Assembly: GCA_024403555.1 (NCBI GenBank)
Contig: JAKSRP010000014.1
Location: forward strand, 1-41,115
Direction: 5' to 3'
Length of the DNA stretch: 41,115 nucleotides
DNA from: Lachnospiraceae bacterium
Lineage (GTDB): Bacteria > Bacillota > Clostridia > Lachnospirales > Lachnospiraceae
Position numbers and translations under genes: made by a program. The notes below the pieces were generated by a model. The model worked only from the letters and a program-made list of their open reading frames with translations, did not search any database and was not told where the DNA came from. Positions 34,398-41,115 of the stretch are shown piece by piece. Every line of letters starts with the position of its first letter. Position 1 is the first letter of the stretch.

Positions 34398-34426
34398 ATT
34401 ATAGAGAATTTCTAATTGTTTGAGAA
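34398..34426 (-). promoter_or_regulatory. Promoter of the transporter-hydrolase unit with overlapping inverted repeat
   Basis: On the minus strand TTCTCA and a perfect TATAAT are 17 bases apart. The inverted repeat ATTTCT-N9-AGAAAT (34408-34428) overlaps the -35 box and spacer, where the divergent LysR regulator would be expected to act. Confidence 0.65.
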
Positions 34427-34448
34427 ATATAAGTTTTTTGATTTTAAA

Positions 34449-34461
34449 TTACAAATTGTAA
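34449..34461. promoter_or_regulatory. LysR-type T-N11-A box
   Basis: TTACAAATTGTAA is a perfect 13-bp palindrome of the T-N11-A form bound by LysR-type regulators. It lies between the divergent transporter and lysR genes, 56 bases before the lysR start codon and upstream of the transporter -35 box. Confidence 0.65.
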
Positions 34462-34516
34462 TATAGATTTAAAAATAGGTTTGTGATAGAATGAAGAAGG
34501 AAAGGGGAAAGAGAAC

Positions 34517-35401
34517 ATGACATTTGATCAGCTTGAATATTTTATCGCTATTGCAGAAACACAGAATATGACCAGTGCGTCCAAGAGACTTAATGTTGCA
34601 CAGCCTGCATTAAGCAGAACAATCGGGAGACTTGAGCAGGAACTTGATTTTCCATTGTTTGACCGACACGGAAAGACAATTATATTAAATAGCAATGGAG
34701 AGGAATTTCTTAGATTTGCTCAAAAATGTATGCAGAGTTTTCATAATACAAAGAACAGCATTACCTCAGGTGGAATAAAGGGTACCTTAAAAATCGGGAA
34801 TATGTTAGAGAATATAGAGATTAACCGTGCGATTGCGGAATTTGCAAAGCAGTTTCCGGGCGTTCAATTAGAAGTGGTACGCCAGCCGAAAACAGAGAAT
34901 CTCAAGGCATTTGATTTCTTTTTTGGGAATGCCGACTTTGAAAATGCTCATTTAAGCCATTCTCTGGATAAAGTGACTCTTTGGCATGAACCTATGGGGG
35001 TTTTGGTAAGCAGAAATCATCCATTATCAAACCGTACGGAAATTGATTTAAAAGAGGCGGAGGATTATAGCTTTGTCCTGCCATATGATACGGCTTTTGC
35101 AAAATTTGTGAATCATTTTTTCAAACTGGCTGATTTTGTTCCGAAAAGTACCTTTAAGACGAATGACCAATCCATGCTCGTAGAGATTATTCGAACGATG
35201 GATTACATTGCATTGACACCGATGTATTGTAATTTGTATGGTGATCAAGATGATTTTCGAATTCTCAGACTGAATAATCCGGAATATATTCGTCAGATTT
35301 ATTTATACTGGGATACTAACAAGACTATGACAGATTCTGAAAAAGTATTTCTCGATTTTGTAGAGCAATATGAGTTTGAATATAACAAAATTGATATATA
35401 G
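34517..35401 (+). CDS. LysR-family transcriptional regulator
   Basis: A 294-residue regulator. The N-terminal winged helix (MTFDQLEYFIAIAETQNMTS, RLNVAQPALSRTIGRLEQEL, LFDRHGKTIILNSNGEEFL) is the standard LysR motif, and a periplasmic-binding-protein-like effector domain starts near residue 88 (GTLKIGNMLENIEINRAIAEF). Divergent placement and two operator-like repeats imply control of the transporter-hydrolase unit, with the transported compound or its product as co-inducer. AAAGGGG precedes the ATG. The GNAT-SGNH gene follows after 28 bases and may be co-transcribed. Confidence 0.95.
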   Translation: MTFDQLEYFIAIAETQNMTSASKRLNVAQPALSRTIGRLEQELDFPLFDRHGKTIILNSNGEEFLRFAQKCMQSFHNTKNSITSGGIKGTLKIGNMLENIEINRAIAEFAKQFPGVQLEVVRQPKTENLKAFDFFFGNADFENAHLSHSLDKVTLWHEPMGVLVSRNHPLSNRTEIDLKEAEDYSFVLPYDTAFAKFVNHFFKLADFVPKSTFKTNDQSMLVEIIRTMDYIALTPMYCNLYGDQDDFRILRLNNPEYIRQIYLYWDTNKTMTDSEKVFLDFVEQYEFEYNKIDI

Positions 35402-35429
35402 AAAGAAGAAAAGTGCATAAGGAGATATG

Positions 35430-36593
35430 ATGAAAATTAGAATTGCAACCCCTTATGATGCAGTGAAATTACTGCATATTTATGAAAAGTATGTTAAAAA
35501 TACGGCAATTACATTTGAATATGAGGTGCCTTCCGTAGAGGAGTTTGAAGGTCGTATCCGTAATATCAGCAAACGTTATCCCTATTTGGTATTAGAGGAT
35601 GAAGGTCGCATCCTGGGATATGCTTACGCGGGGGTGTTTAAGGGTCGTCGTGCTTACGACTGGAGTGTGGAAACAACGGTTTATGTTGATTCCGAATATA
35701 AGGGAAGAGGATATGGCCGAATGCTCTATGAAGAATTAGAACGTTATCTTATCATGCAGCATGTCACCAATCTTAATGCCTGCATTGCCTATACGGAAAT
35801 TGAGGATGAATATCTAACTAATGGCAGTCCTCGATTCCATGAATCTATGGGATATCAATTGGTTGGAACATTCCACAATTGTGCATACAAATTCGACAAA
35901 TGGTATGACATGATCTGGATGGAGAAGATGATCGGCGAACATACTGTGCCGGCAGCAGAATTTATTCCTTTTCATGAACTGTTAAAGGATCGTACCTATC
36001 TCTTTTTGGGAAGCTCTGTAACGTTAGGAATGGCAGCAAATGATTATTCCTTTGTAGATGAGCTGGTAAAAACGGAAGGAATTCATGCGATCAAGGAAGC
36101 AGTCAGCGGAACTACCTTAGTGGATGAAACCAATGAGAATGGTGAATCCTACATTACAAGAATGAAACGAATGGATCAGAAAGTGAAAGCAGACGGGTTC
36201 ATTTGCCAGCTTTCTACGAATGATGCGTCGCGTGGGCTCCCGGTTGGTGAGCTGTCGGAAAGTTTTGATTTAGAAGATTTTGATACGCACACAATTACGG
36301 GTGCGATGGAATATGTGATTGCTTACGCGAAAGAAACTTGGGAATGCCCGGTTTATTTTTATACAGGAACGAAGTTTGACAGTGATCTCTATGAAGAGAT
36401 GATCGCGCTTTTATATAAAGTGAGTGCCAAATGGCAGGTGCCAGTGCTTGATTTGTGGAATGATGAGGATATGAATCAGGTGAGTCCTGAAGATTATGCA
36501 CGTTTTATGCAGGATCCGGTTCATCCACTCAAAGCAGGTTATGTGGAGTGGTGGACACCGAAATTTGCCACATTTTTAAAGGAACAGTTATAA
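35430..36593 (+). CDS. GNAT acetyltransferase fused to an SGNH hydrolase
   Basis: A 387-residue two-domain protein. Residues 1-165 are a GNAT domain of the phosphinothricin-acetyltransferase type: IRIATPYDAVKLLHIYEKYV, ILGYAYAGVF, and the acetyl-CoA site YKGRGYGRMLYEEL. Residues about 188-387 are an SGNH/GDSL-like hydrolase: LFLGSSVTLGM with likely nucleophile S196, QLSTND (block III, N264) and DPVHP with catalytic D362 and H365. One part adds acetyl to an amine, the other may remove acyl groups from a sugar or other ester, all in the cytoplasm as there is no signal peptide. Two adjacent ATGs exist; the second (35430) has the better spacing from AAGGAG. The stop overlaps the next start (TAATG). 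Confidence 0.88.
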   Translation: MKIRIATPYDAVKLLHIYEKYVKNTAITFEYEVPSVEEFEGRIRNISKRYPYLVLEDEGRILGYAYAGVFKGRRAYDWSVETTVYVDSEYKGRGYGRMLYEELERYLIMQHVTNLNACIAYTEIEDEYLTNGSPRFHESMGYQLVGTFHNCAYKFDKWYDMIWMEKMIGEHTVPAAEFIPFHELLKDRTYLFLGSSVTLGMAANDYSFVDELVKTEGIHAIKEAVSGTTLVDETNENGESYITRMKRMDQKVKADGFICQLSTNDASRGLPVGELSESFDLEDFDTHTITGAMEYVIAYAKETWECPVYFYTGTKFDSDLYEEMIALLYKVSAKWQVPVLDLWNDEDMNQVSPEDYARFMQDPVHPLKAGYVEWWTPKFATFLKEQL

Positions 36594-37321
36594 TGAAGAT
36601 TCAGAAATTATACAGTCTGACCCGTCAGGCGATAGATGCCTATGCGATGATTGAAGAAGGGGATAAAATTGCGGTTGGAATTTCTGGTGGCAAGGATTCT
36701 CTTACTTTACTTCAGATTATGGCGGGACTTCAGAAGTTTTATCCGAAAAAATTTGAATTGATGGCAATTACATGTGATGTAGGTTTTGAGGGGATGGATT
36801 TTCGTCCGGTTGCAAGCTGGTGTGAGAGCCTTGGGATTGCTTATGAGACCGTAAAGACGAACATTGCAGAAATTGTTTTTGAACATAATCAGGATGAGCG
36901 ACCTTGCTCTCTGTGCGCAAAGCTTCGAAAAGGTGCGATGTATGACCGTCTAAATGAACTTGGTTTTCATAAGATTGCCTATGCGCATCACAAAGACGAT
37001 TTTATTGAAACTGCATTTATGTCACTAATATTTGAAGGGAGATTTTATTCCTTCCCGCCGGTTACCGAACTGGATCGCTCCGGTATCACGGTTATCCGCC
37101 CAATGATGTATGTGCCAGAACGCTCTGTGGCAACCTTTGCCCGTGAAAATGCTCTGCCGGTCGTTCATAATGTCTGTCCGGTCGATGGTTCTACGAAAAG
37201 AGCTTATGCAAAAGGGTTGGTGAAACAATTAAGTGAAGAAAATCGAGGTGTGAAAGATCGTTTGATGCATGCAATCGAAGAAGCACATTTTGAGGATTGG
37301 CCGGTAAAAGTTGTGAAATAG
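36593..37321 (+). CDS. TtcA-like tRNA 2-thiocytidine synthetase (PP-loop ATPase)
   Basis: A 242-residue PP-loop ATPase of the TtcA group, which adenylates cytidine 32 of tRNA and replaces its oxygen with sulfur using a [4Fe-4S] cluster. Seen: PP-loop SGGKDS (31-36), CSLC (C105, C108) after an ERP stretch, AHHKDDFIETAFMSLIFEG, and a third cysteine, C195, in VCPVDG. Three cysteines in these places match cluster ligation in TtcA. Other tRNA thiolases of this fold cannot be fully excluded. AAAGGA precedes the ATG, which overlaps the stop of the GNAT-SGNH gene by one base. Confidence 0.88.
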   Translation: MKIQKLYSLTRQAIDAYAMIEEGDKIAVGISGGKDSLTLLQIMAGLQKFYPKKFELMAITCDVGFEGMDFRPVASWCESLGIAYETVKTNIAEIVFEHNQDERPCSLCAKLRKGAMYDRLNELGFHKIAYAHHKDDFIETAFMSLIFEGRFYSFPPVTELDRSGITVIRPMMYVPERSVATFARENALPVVHNVCPVDGSTKRAYAKGLVKQLSEENRGVKDRLMHAIEEAHFEDWPVKVVK

Positions 37322-37340
37322 ACGAAAAATTGATAGAAAT

Positions 37341-37390
37341 AAAAAAGGACTGTGCGCGAAATAGTTGTTTCGCGTGACAGTCCTTCATTT
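37341..37390. terminator. Bidirectional terminator between ttcA-like and PH-SHOCT genes
   Basis: AAGGACTGT (37345-37353) pairs with ACAGTCCTT (37377-37385), and an inner CGCGAAA pairs with TTTCGCG. An A run lies on one side and a short T run on the other. Confidence 0.92.
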
Positions 37391-37993
37391 TTATATACCT
37401 AAAATCTTCTTTTTAATTGCAGCAAATTCTTCTTCGGTAAGGATTCCATCATCAAGAAGCTTTTTATATTCAAGGATTTGTTCTACATTCGATTTTGCAG
37501 CAGGTTCTTCCTTGACTACTTCCTTAATGATGACTGGAGAAGCAGGAGCTGCTGGTGTTGCCTGAAGATGAGTTGCGTGAGTTTTAAAGATTTCATTCGC
37601 CATGTCTACGATTTCTTCACAGCGGTCTTTACGAAGACCGATGCGGAAAACGCCGGGAACGGAATCTAATACGAGCACATCAAGAAGCGCATCCTCTTCA
37701 CGATAAATACGATTCAAATGATACCAGTAAACGGATACAAAATGATCTGTAAAACGCTTTTTCTGGGAAATGATAAAGCGCTTATTTGTTAAGGCGAAAG
37801 CAGTATAATCTGCCTGTGTTCTTCGTCCACGATAATTATCCATACCGATGAAAGTCATAAGACATTCTTCATCTGGTTCTAAATTCTTTTCAATGATTGC
37901 AAAATGTTTTTTTGCCATCTTAAATGAGTAGCCAAACGCAAAATGATGTTCGCTTGCATAGTCATACATGGCCTGAGCAGTTCTAATTGCCAT
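37391..37993 (-). CDS. Bacterial PH-domain protein with C-terminal SHOCT motif
   Basis: A 200-residue protein. Residues about 25-125 look like a bacterial pleckstrin-homology domain (ADYTAFALTNKRFIISQKKR, VSVYWYHLNRIYRE, VLVLDSVPGVFRIGL). A proline/alanine-rich linker (about 140-165) leads to a SHOCT helix pair, VEQILEYKKLLDDGILTEEE. SHOCT modules are short oligomerisation helices found next to PH-like and membrane-associated domains. No signal peptide or membrane helix is present. Function unknown, perhaps an envelope-stress or membrane-scaffold protein. GGAG precedes the ATG by 8 bases. Confidence 0.85.
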   Translation of the reverse strand: MAIRTAQAMYDYASEHHFAFGYSFKMAKKHFAIIEKNLEPDEECLMTFIGMDNYRGRRTQADYTAFALTNKRFIISQKKRFTDHFVSVYWYHLNRIYREEDALLDVLVLDSVPGVFRIGLRKDRCEEIVDMANEIFKTHATHLQATPAAPASPVIIKEVVKEEPAAKSNVEQILEYKKLLDDGILTEEEFAAIKKKILGI

Positions 37994-38025
37994 AAAGATC
38001 TCTCCTTAATTTCAGTCTTGCTTTT

Positions 38026-38054
38026 ATTTTAGCAAAATTTTTTGCGAAATACAA
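38026..38054 (-). promoter_or_regulatory. Promoter of the PH-SHOCT gene
   Basis: On the minus strand TTGTAT and TAAAAT are separated by exactly 17 bases. The spacer contains a GCAAAAAATTTTGC-type palindromic stretch. Confidence 0.62.
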
Positions 38055-38114
38055 TGATTGCAGAAATGATAGAAATTGTTTATTATTTTGTACAATTTTG
38101 TCTATATATTCTGC

Positions 38115-38143
38115 TTGTATATTCATTAATAATAGCTTATAAT
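38115..38143 (+). promoter_or_regulatory. Promoter of the small RNA candidate
   Basis: TTGTAT, a 17-base spacer and a perfect TATAAT. The predicted start is near 38150. Confidence 0.68.
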
Positions 38144-38149
38144 AAAGTA

Positions 38150-38283
38150 TGTCACGGGAGCACTGTGGCTTAGGGTATTTACATTTTAAAAACATTTCTC
38201 TTAGAAGACGTTTACACACACAAGCATTTAATTTTAAAGAGAACGGAAGAGCACTGGTTTATTGGCGTTACCAGTGCTTTTTT
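38150..38283 (+). ncRNA. Candidate small non-coding RNA of about 134 nt, unknown class
   Basis: A promoter and a strong intrinsic terminator enclose this short unit. The only frame of note (from 38149) has no ribosome binding site and runs through the terminator. The 5' segment AGCACTG (38159-38165) is repeated as the 5' arm of the terminator, so it can pair with CAGTGCT (38272-38278) in place of that arm. The RNA could therefore close end to end or switch between two forms. I recognise no known riboswitch, 6S RNA, SRP RNA or tmRNA features. It could also be a leader for the beta-helix gene that ends early. Confidence 0.6.
38250..38283 (+). terminator. Terminator of the small RNA candidate
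   Basis: AGCACTGGT-N11-ACCAGTGCT is a perfect 9-bp stem followed by TTTTTT. No coding gene ends upstream of it on this strand. Confidence 0.9.
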
Positions 38284-38306
38284 CGTTGTTGAAATATACC
38301 TTTTGT

Positions 38307-38335
38307 TTGTGCACAGCATATGAATGTAGTAAAAT
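38307..38335 (+). promoter_or_regulatory. Promoter of the beta-helix gene
   Basis: TTGTGC, a 17-base spacer and TAAAAT, lying downstream of the small RNA terminator and about 53 bases before the start codon. Confidence 0.58.
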
Positions 38336-38387
38336 AAACATAAGTGTAAGTAAATGATTACTTTATATAGAAGAAGGAGAAAAAATT

Positions 38388-40571
38388 ATGATTTATTATG
38401 TAGATCAGCAGGCAATTCAGACTGGTGCTGGTACAAAAGAACAGCCATTTTTAACAATTTCTGAAGCAGCAGCCATTGCAAAAGCAGGCGATCAGATTAT
38501 CATCATGCCTGGTATTTATGAAGAATGGATCAATCCGGCAAATGGTGGTGAAGAAGACGCACCAATCGCTTACCGTGCATATAAACCAGGAACAGTGACC
38601 GTTACAGGTGCTATGAAAGCAAAAGGCTGGGAAGCATTTGATGGCGACGTATGGATGCTTACGATCGATAATAAAATCTTTGGAGAGTACAATCCATATA
38701 CGACAATTATCCATGGAGACTGGATTTCTGAGAGTAATCCGGTTCATACAGGTGAGATATATTTAAACAATAAGAGTTTTTATGAAAAACAGACGTTAGA
38801 AGAAGTAATGGATCCAACTGTTTATGGATATTCCTGGGATCAGGATCAGACATTATATTGCTGGTTTACTGAGCAGGACGAAGAGCATGATACAACCATC
38901 CTTTATGCAAACTTCCAGGGAGCAGATCCAAATGAAGAAGAGGTTGAAATCAATGTGAGAAGACGATGTTTCTTCCCGGATCGAACAGGCATTAATTATA
39001 TTACGATTTCTGGAATTGCCTTTGAAAAGGCAGCAACTCAGTGGGCACCGCCAACGGCATTTCAGGATGGTATGGTAGGCCCTCACTGGTCAAAAGGCTG
39101 GGTAATCGAAGATTGCGAAATCTCTAATTCCAAGTGTAGTGGTATCTCTCTTGGGAAATATTTACAGCTGGAAAATGATAATAAATGGTCTACATGGGGG
39201 TATAAAGATGGTACTCAGACTGAGCGTGATAACATTTGCCAGGCAGTCAATGAAGGTTGGAGCAAGGAAACGATCGGCTCTCATATCGTAAGAAACTGTC
39301 ATATTCATCATTGTGGACAGACGGGTATCGTAGGTCATCTTGGCGGCGTATTCTCTACCATTGAAAACAATCACATTCATAATATTAATAATAAACAGGA
39401 TCTGGCAGGTGCAGAAATCGGTGGAATCAAGATGCACGCAGCCATTGATGTAACATACAAAAATAATCACATCCACCATTGTACCCGTGGTCTCTGGCTT
39501 GACTGGCAGGCACAGGGCACTCGTGTGACCGGAAACTTATTCCATGACAACTGCCCACCAGAAGGCACACAGTTTGGCAACGACGTATTAGCCATTGGAG
39601 AAGATATTTTCGTGGAAGTTTCTCACGGGCCAACATTAATTGACAATAACTTTTTATTGTCGAAAGCATCCCTTCGAATTCCAACTCAGGGTGTTGCAAT
39701 TGTTCATAACTTTATTGCAGGATCGTTTACCTGTGTTGGCAAAGGCGTGGACAATGGAACCGTGAACTTTCCATCACCACGTTACACACCTTATCACGTG
39801 CCACATGATACAAAAATTGCTGGTTTCATGACATTCCTTCACGGAGATATTCGTTTTTACAACAACATTTTTGTTCAGCAGGAGATTCGTGAAGACTTAG
39901 AAACATTTGCCGTGGAAAAGAGCAACGGTGAGCAACAGTATATCTGCGGCACAATTCCTTACGAAGCTTATCCAACCTTTAAAGAATGGAAGGCACGTTT
40001 TGCAGCGAATCGTCCTTTATCCGGCATTGACCGTGACCGTTATTATGATCATCTTCCAGTCTGGTATGAAGGTAATGTATATTTTAATGGTGCCAAACCT
40101 TGTAGTAAGGAAAATGCTATTGTAAAGGATGAACAGGTTCTCTGGTCTTTATCAAAAGAAGACGAAAAGATGATTTTTACATCCAATGTGTTTGATTTTA
40201 TTGGCGATATAACAGAAGAACTGATTGATACACAAAAATTAGGATGGGCATTTGAACCAGAACAGAAATTTGAAGATCGTGATGGAAAAGAAATCATATT
40301 CAACAAAGACTATTTTGGAAAGAAACGAAAGAGCATTCTTCCGGGACCTTTAGCCAAAGTATCCGATACATGGGCTCTGTTCGATGATCATGTAGCAGGC
40401 AAATATCCTTGCCCATGCTGTGGCTGTCATACATTAAATGAGGGCGAAGGCTCCTATGAGATCTGTCCAGTCTGTGGATGGGAGGATGACCGTGTTCAGA
40501 AAAATGATCCAGAATTTCAAGGCGGTGCAAACGAAGAATCTTTAAAGGAAGCAAAAGAAATACTTGGATAG
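38388..40571 (+). CDS. Right-handed parallel beta-helix protein with C-terminal CPCC zinc-ribbon-like domain
   Basis: A 727-residue protein. The N-terminal part (MIYYVDQQAIQTGAGTKEQP, then FLTISEAAAIAKAGDQIIIM, PGIYEEW) is the entry of a right-handed parallel beta-helix as in pectate lyase-like enzymes. It continues with helix rungs such as CEISNSKCSGISLG, NCHIHHCGQTGIVGHLGG and NNHIHHCTRGLWLDW. The fold usually binds or cleaves polysaccharides. The last 56 residues are a cysteine-rich CPCC domain (YPCPCCGCHTL, ICPVCGWEDD, likely zinc-binding), which is normally a separate small protein. No signal peptide is present, so it should act on oligosaccharides inside the cell. I cannot name the glycosidic bond or a GH/PL family. 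AGAAGGAG precedes the ATG. Confidence 0.87.
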   Translation: MIYYVDQQAIQTGAGTKEQPFLTISEAAAIAKAGDQIIIMPGIYEEWINPANGGEEDAPIAYRAYKPGTVTVTGAMKAKGWEAFDGDVWMLTIDNKIFGEYNPYTTIIHGDWISESNPVHTGEIYLNNKSFYEKQTLEEVMDPTVYGYSWDQDQTLYCWFTEQDEEHDTTILYANFQGADPNEEEVEINVRRRCFFPDRTGINYITISGIAFEKAATQWAPPTAFQDGMVGPHWSKGWVIEDCEISNSKCSGISLGKYLQLENDNKWSTWGYKDGTQTERDNICQAVNEGWSKETIGSHIVRNCHIHHCGQTGIVGHLGGVFSTIENNHIHNINNKQDLAGAEIGGIKMHAAIDVTYKNNHIHHCTRGLWLDWQAQGTRVTGNLFHDNCPPEGTQFGNDVLAIGEDIFVEVSHGPTLIDNNFLLSKASLRIPTQGVAIVHNFIAGSFTCVGKGVDNGTVNFPSPRYTPYHVPHDTKIAGFMTFLHGDIRFYNNIFVQQEIREDLETFAVEKSNGEQQYICGTIPYEAYPTFKEWKARFAANRPLSGIDRDRYYDHLPVWYEGNVYFNGAKPCSKENAIVKDEQVLWSLSKEDEKMIFTSNVFDFIGDITEELIDTQKLGWAFEPEQKFEDRDGKEIIFNKDYFGKKRKSILPGPLAKVSDTWALFDDHVAGKYPCPCCGCHTLNEGEGSYEICPVCGWEDDRVQKNDPEFQGGANEESLKEAKEILG

Positions 40572-40573
40572 AT

Positions 40574-40602
40574 TTGTCAGATTACTGAAAAAATGATACA
40601 AT
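40574..40602 (+). promoter_or_regulatory. Promoter of the last gene
   Basis: TTGTCA, a 17-base spacer and TACAAT, starting 3 bases after the beta-helix stop codon. Confidence 0.65.
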
Positions 40603-40639
40603 AATAGACAGATTATTTGCAAAATAAAGGAGAATGAGC

Positions 40640-41026
40640 ATGGGAATCTTTTCTAAGAAAAACGTGGAAGTGGTAACAATTTCACCAGAAGAACTGAATG
40701 CAAAAAGACTAAAAGAATTTGTTCCAACAAAGGCTCTTGGCGTTAAAAAATATCCAGACGCTATGCAGTTTATTTATGATGAGGATAGAAGACTTTTTTG
40801 TGTAGTAGAAGGACCGGAAGAAACATTTCGTGAACGAAACCCTCATGTATTTGCTTTTAAGGAAGTCATTGATGTATATCTTCATGTTGTGCAGTACTGG
40901 ACAGAAAAAGCAAAACAGGGAGAAGATATGAAGGGTACTGAGAAGCTTCCACCAGAACGATTTGGTGATGTATTCTGGCACTATGATTTTTATCTTCACA
41001 TTTTAATTTACAAGTTTCACATATAA
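40640..41026 (+). CDS. Small protein of unknown function
   Basis: A 128-residue protein that I do not recognise with certainty. It begins MGIFSKKNVEVVTISPEELN, has an acidic/basic mixed composition, and includes strand-like segments (AMQFIYDEDRRLFCVVEG, VFAFKEVIDVYLHVV) reminiscent of PH-like cytoplasmic domains. There is no signal peptide or membrane helix. The second of two near ATGs (40640) was chosen because AAAGGAG lies 7 bases before it; the first is only 1 base away from the site. The C-terminus YDFYLHILIYKFHI ends abruptly in a beta-strand-like stretch, so truncation by a frameshift is possible. The last 89 bases of the window are AT-rich and hold nothing recognisable. Confidence 0.65.
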   Translation: MGIFSKKNVEVVTISPEELNAKRLKEFVPTKALGVKKYPDAMQFIYDEDRRLFCVVEGPEETFRERNPHVFAFKEVIDVYLHVVQYWTEKAKQGEDMKGTEKLPPERFGDVFWHYDFYLHILIYKFHI

Positions 41027-41115
41027 AAATAAAACAATCACGACAAAAATGAGATAAAACATTTTGAGAACAAATATGACATTTTAAATATAATTTTTTT
41101 AATTTTTCATCATTT

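Larger units (their letters stand above)
37994..38387. other. 394-bp intergenic region with three promoters and a small RNA candidate
   Basis: Between the divergent PH-SHOCT and beta-helix genes lie a minus-strand promoter for the former, a plus-strand transcription unit with promoter and terminator but no supported reading frame (38150-38283), and a separate promoter for the beta-helix gene. Confidence 0.7.

Noticed and set aside
38149-38292. 47-codon frame within the small RNA candidate
   Set aside because: No ribosome binding site; the ATG lies at the predicted transcription start and the frame reads through the terminator hairpin.

Overview
The window is about 41 kb of AT-rich, low-GC Gram-positive chromosome. 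Genes carry strong AGGAGG-type ribosome binding sites, promoters are of sigma-A type, and transcripts end in hairpin-plus-T-run terminators. Gene content (HisZ with short-form HisG, a FeoA-FeoB fusion, a GPH symporter, AzlCD, a cysteine-less PurF-like protein, a CPCC-tailed beta-helix protein) suggests a gut Lachnospiraceae-type member of the Clostridia. The family placement is an inference; no rRNA gene is present. I see no phage, transposase, CRISPR array, tRNA or rRNA.

Layout. 1-1.05 kb: 3' part of a glycogen/starch synthase, then about 600 bp of non-coding DNA full of degenerate palindromes. 1.65-3.45 kb (-): the ribosome quality control protein RqcH, divergent from a partial histidine operon hisZ-hisG-hisD-hisB-hisI (3.66-7.88 kb). 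Next come a 40-residue membrane protein with its own promoter and alaS (8.18-10.82 kb). 10.96-12.55 kb (-): an orphan ATP-grasp ligase and an AbrB-type regulator. 12.77-14.45 kb: a phosphoglucomutase/phosphomannomutase whose -35 box lies in a perfect 16-bp palindrome. 14.68-17.0 kb: fused FeoA-FeoB iron transporter.

17.1-22.8 kb is the most unusual block, a tightly packed gene string. It encodes a GpsA-TagD fusion (predicted to make sn-glycerol-3-phosphate and activate it to CDP-glycerol), an FtsH-like membrane AAA protein with no protease domain and an altered pore loop, a translationally coupled HAD-PAP2 fusion, a GPH-type sugar symporter and a GNAT acetyltransferase. A bidirectional terminator and about 550 bp of non-coding DNA follow.

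23.5-28.3 kb (-): a PurF-like protein that has lost the glutaminase cysteine but keeps the probable Fe-S and PRPP motifs, and carB. 28.5-31.2 kb: an Rrf2 regulator overlapping a NUDIX-M15 peptidase fusion, then AzlCD. 31.4-34.3 kb (-): an alpha/beta-hydrolase and a DASS-like transporter, divergent from a LysR regulator (34.5 kb) with good candidate operators between them. The regulator is followed by a GNAT-SGNH fusion and a TtcA-like tRNA thiolase. 37.4 kb (-): a PH-SHOCT protein. 38.1-38.3 kb: an apparently untranslated transcription unit, probably a small RNA. 38.4-41.0 kb: an intracellular beta-helix protein with a CPCC tail and a small unknown protein.

Several genes are domain fusions joining consecutive or related activities: FeoA-FeoB, GpsA-TagD, HAD-PAP2, NUDIX-M15, GNAT-SGNH and beta-helix-CPCC.
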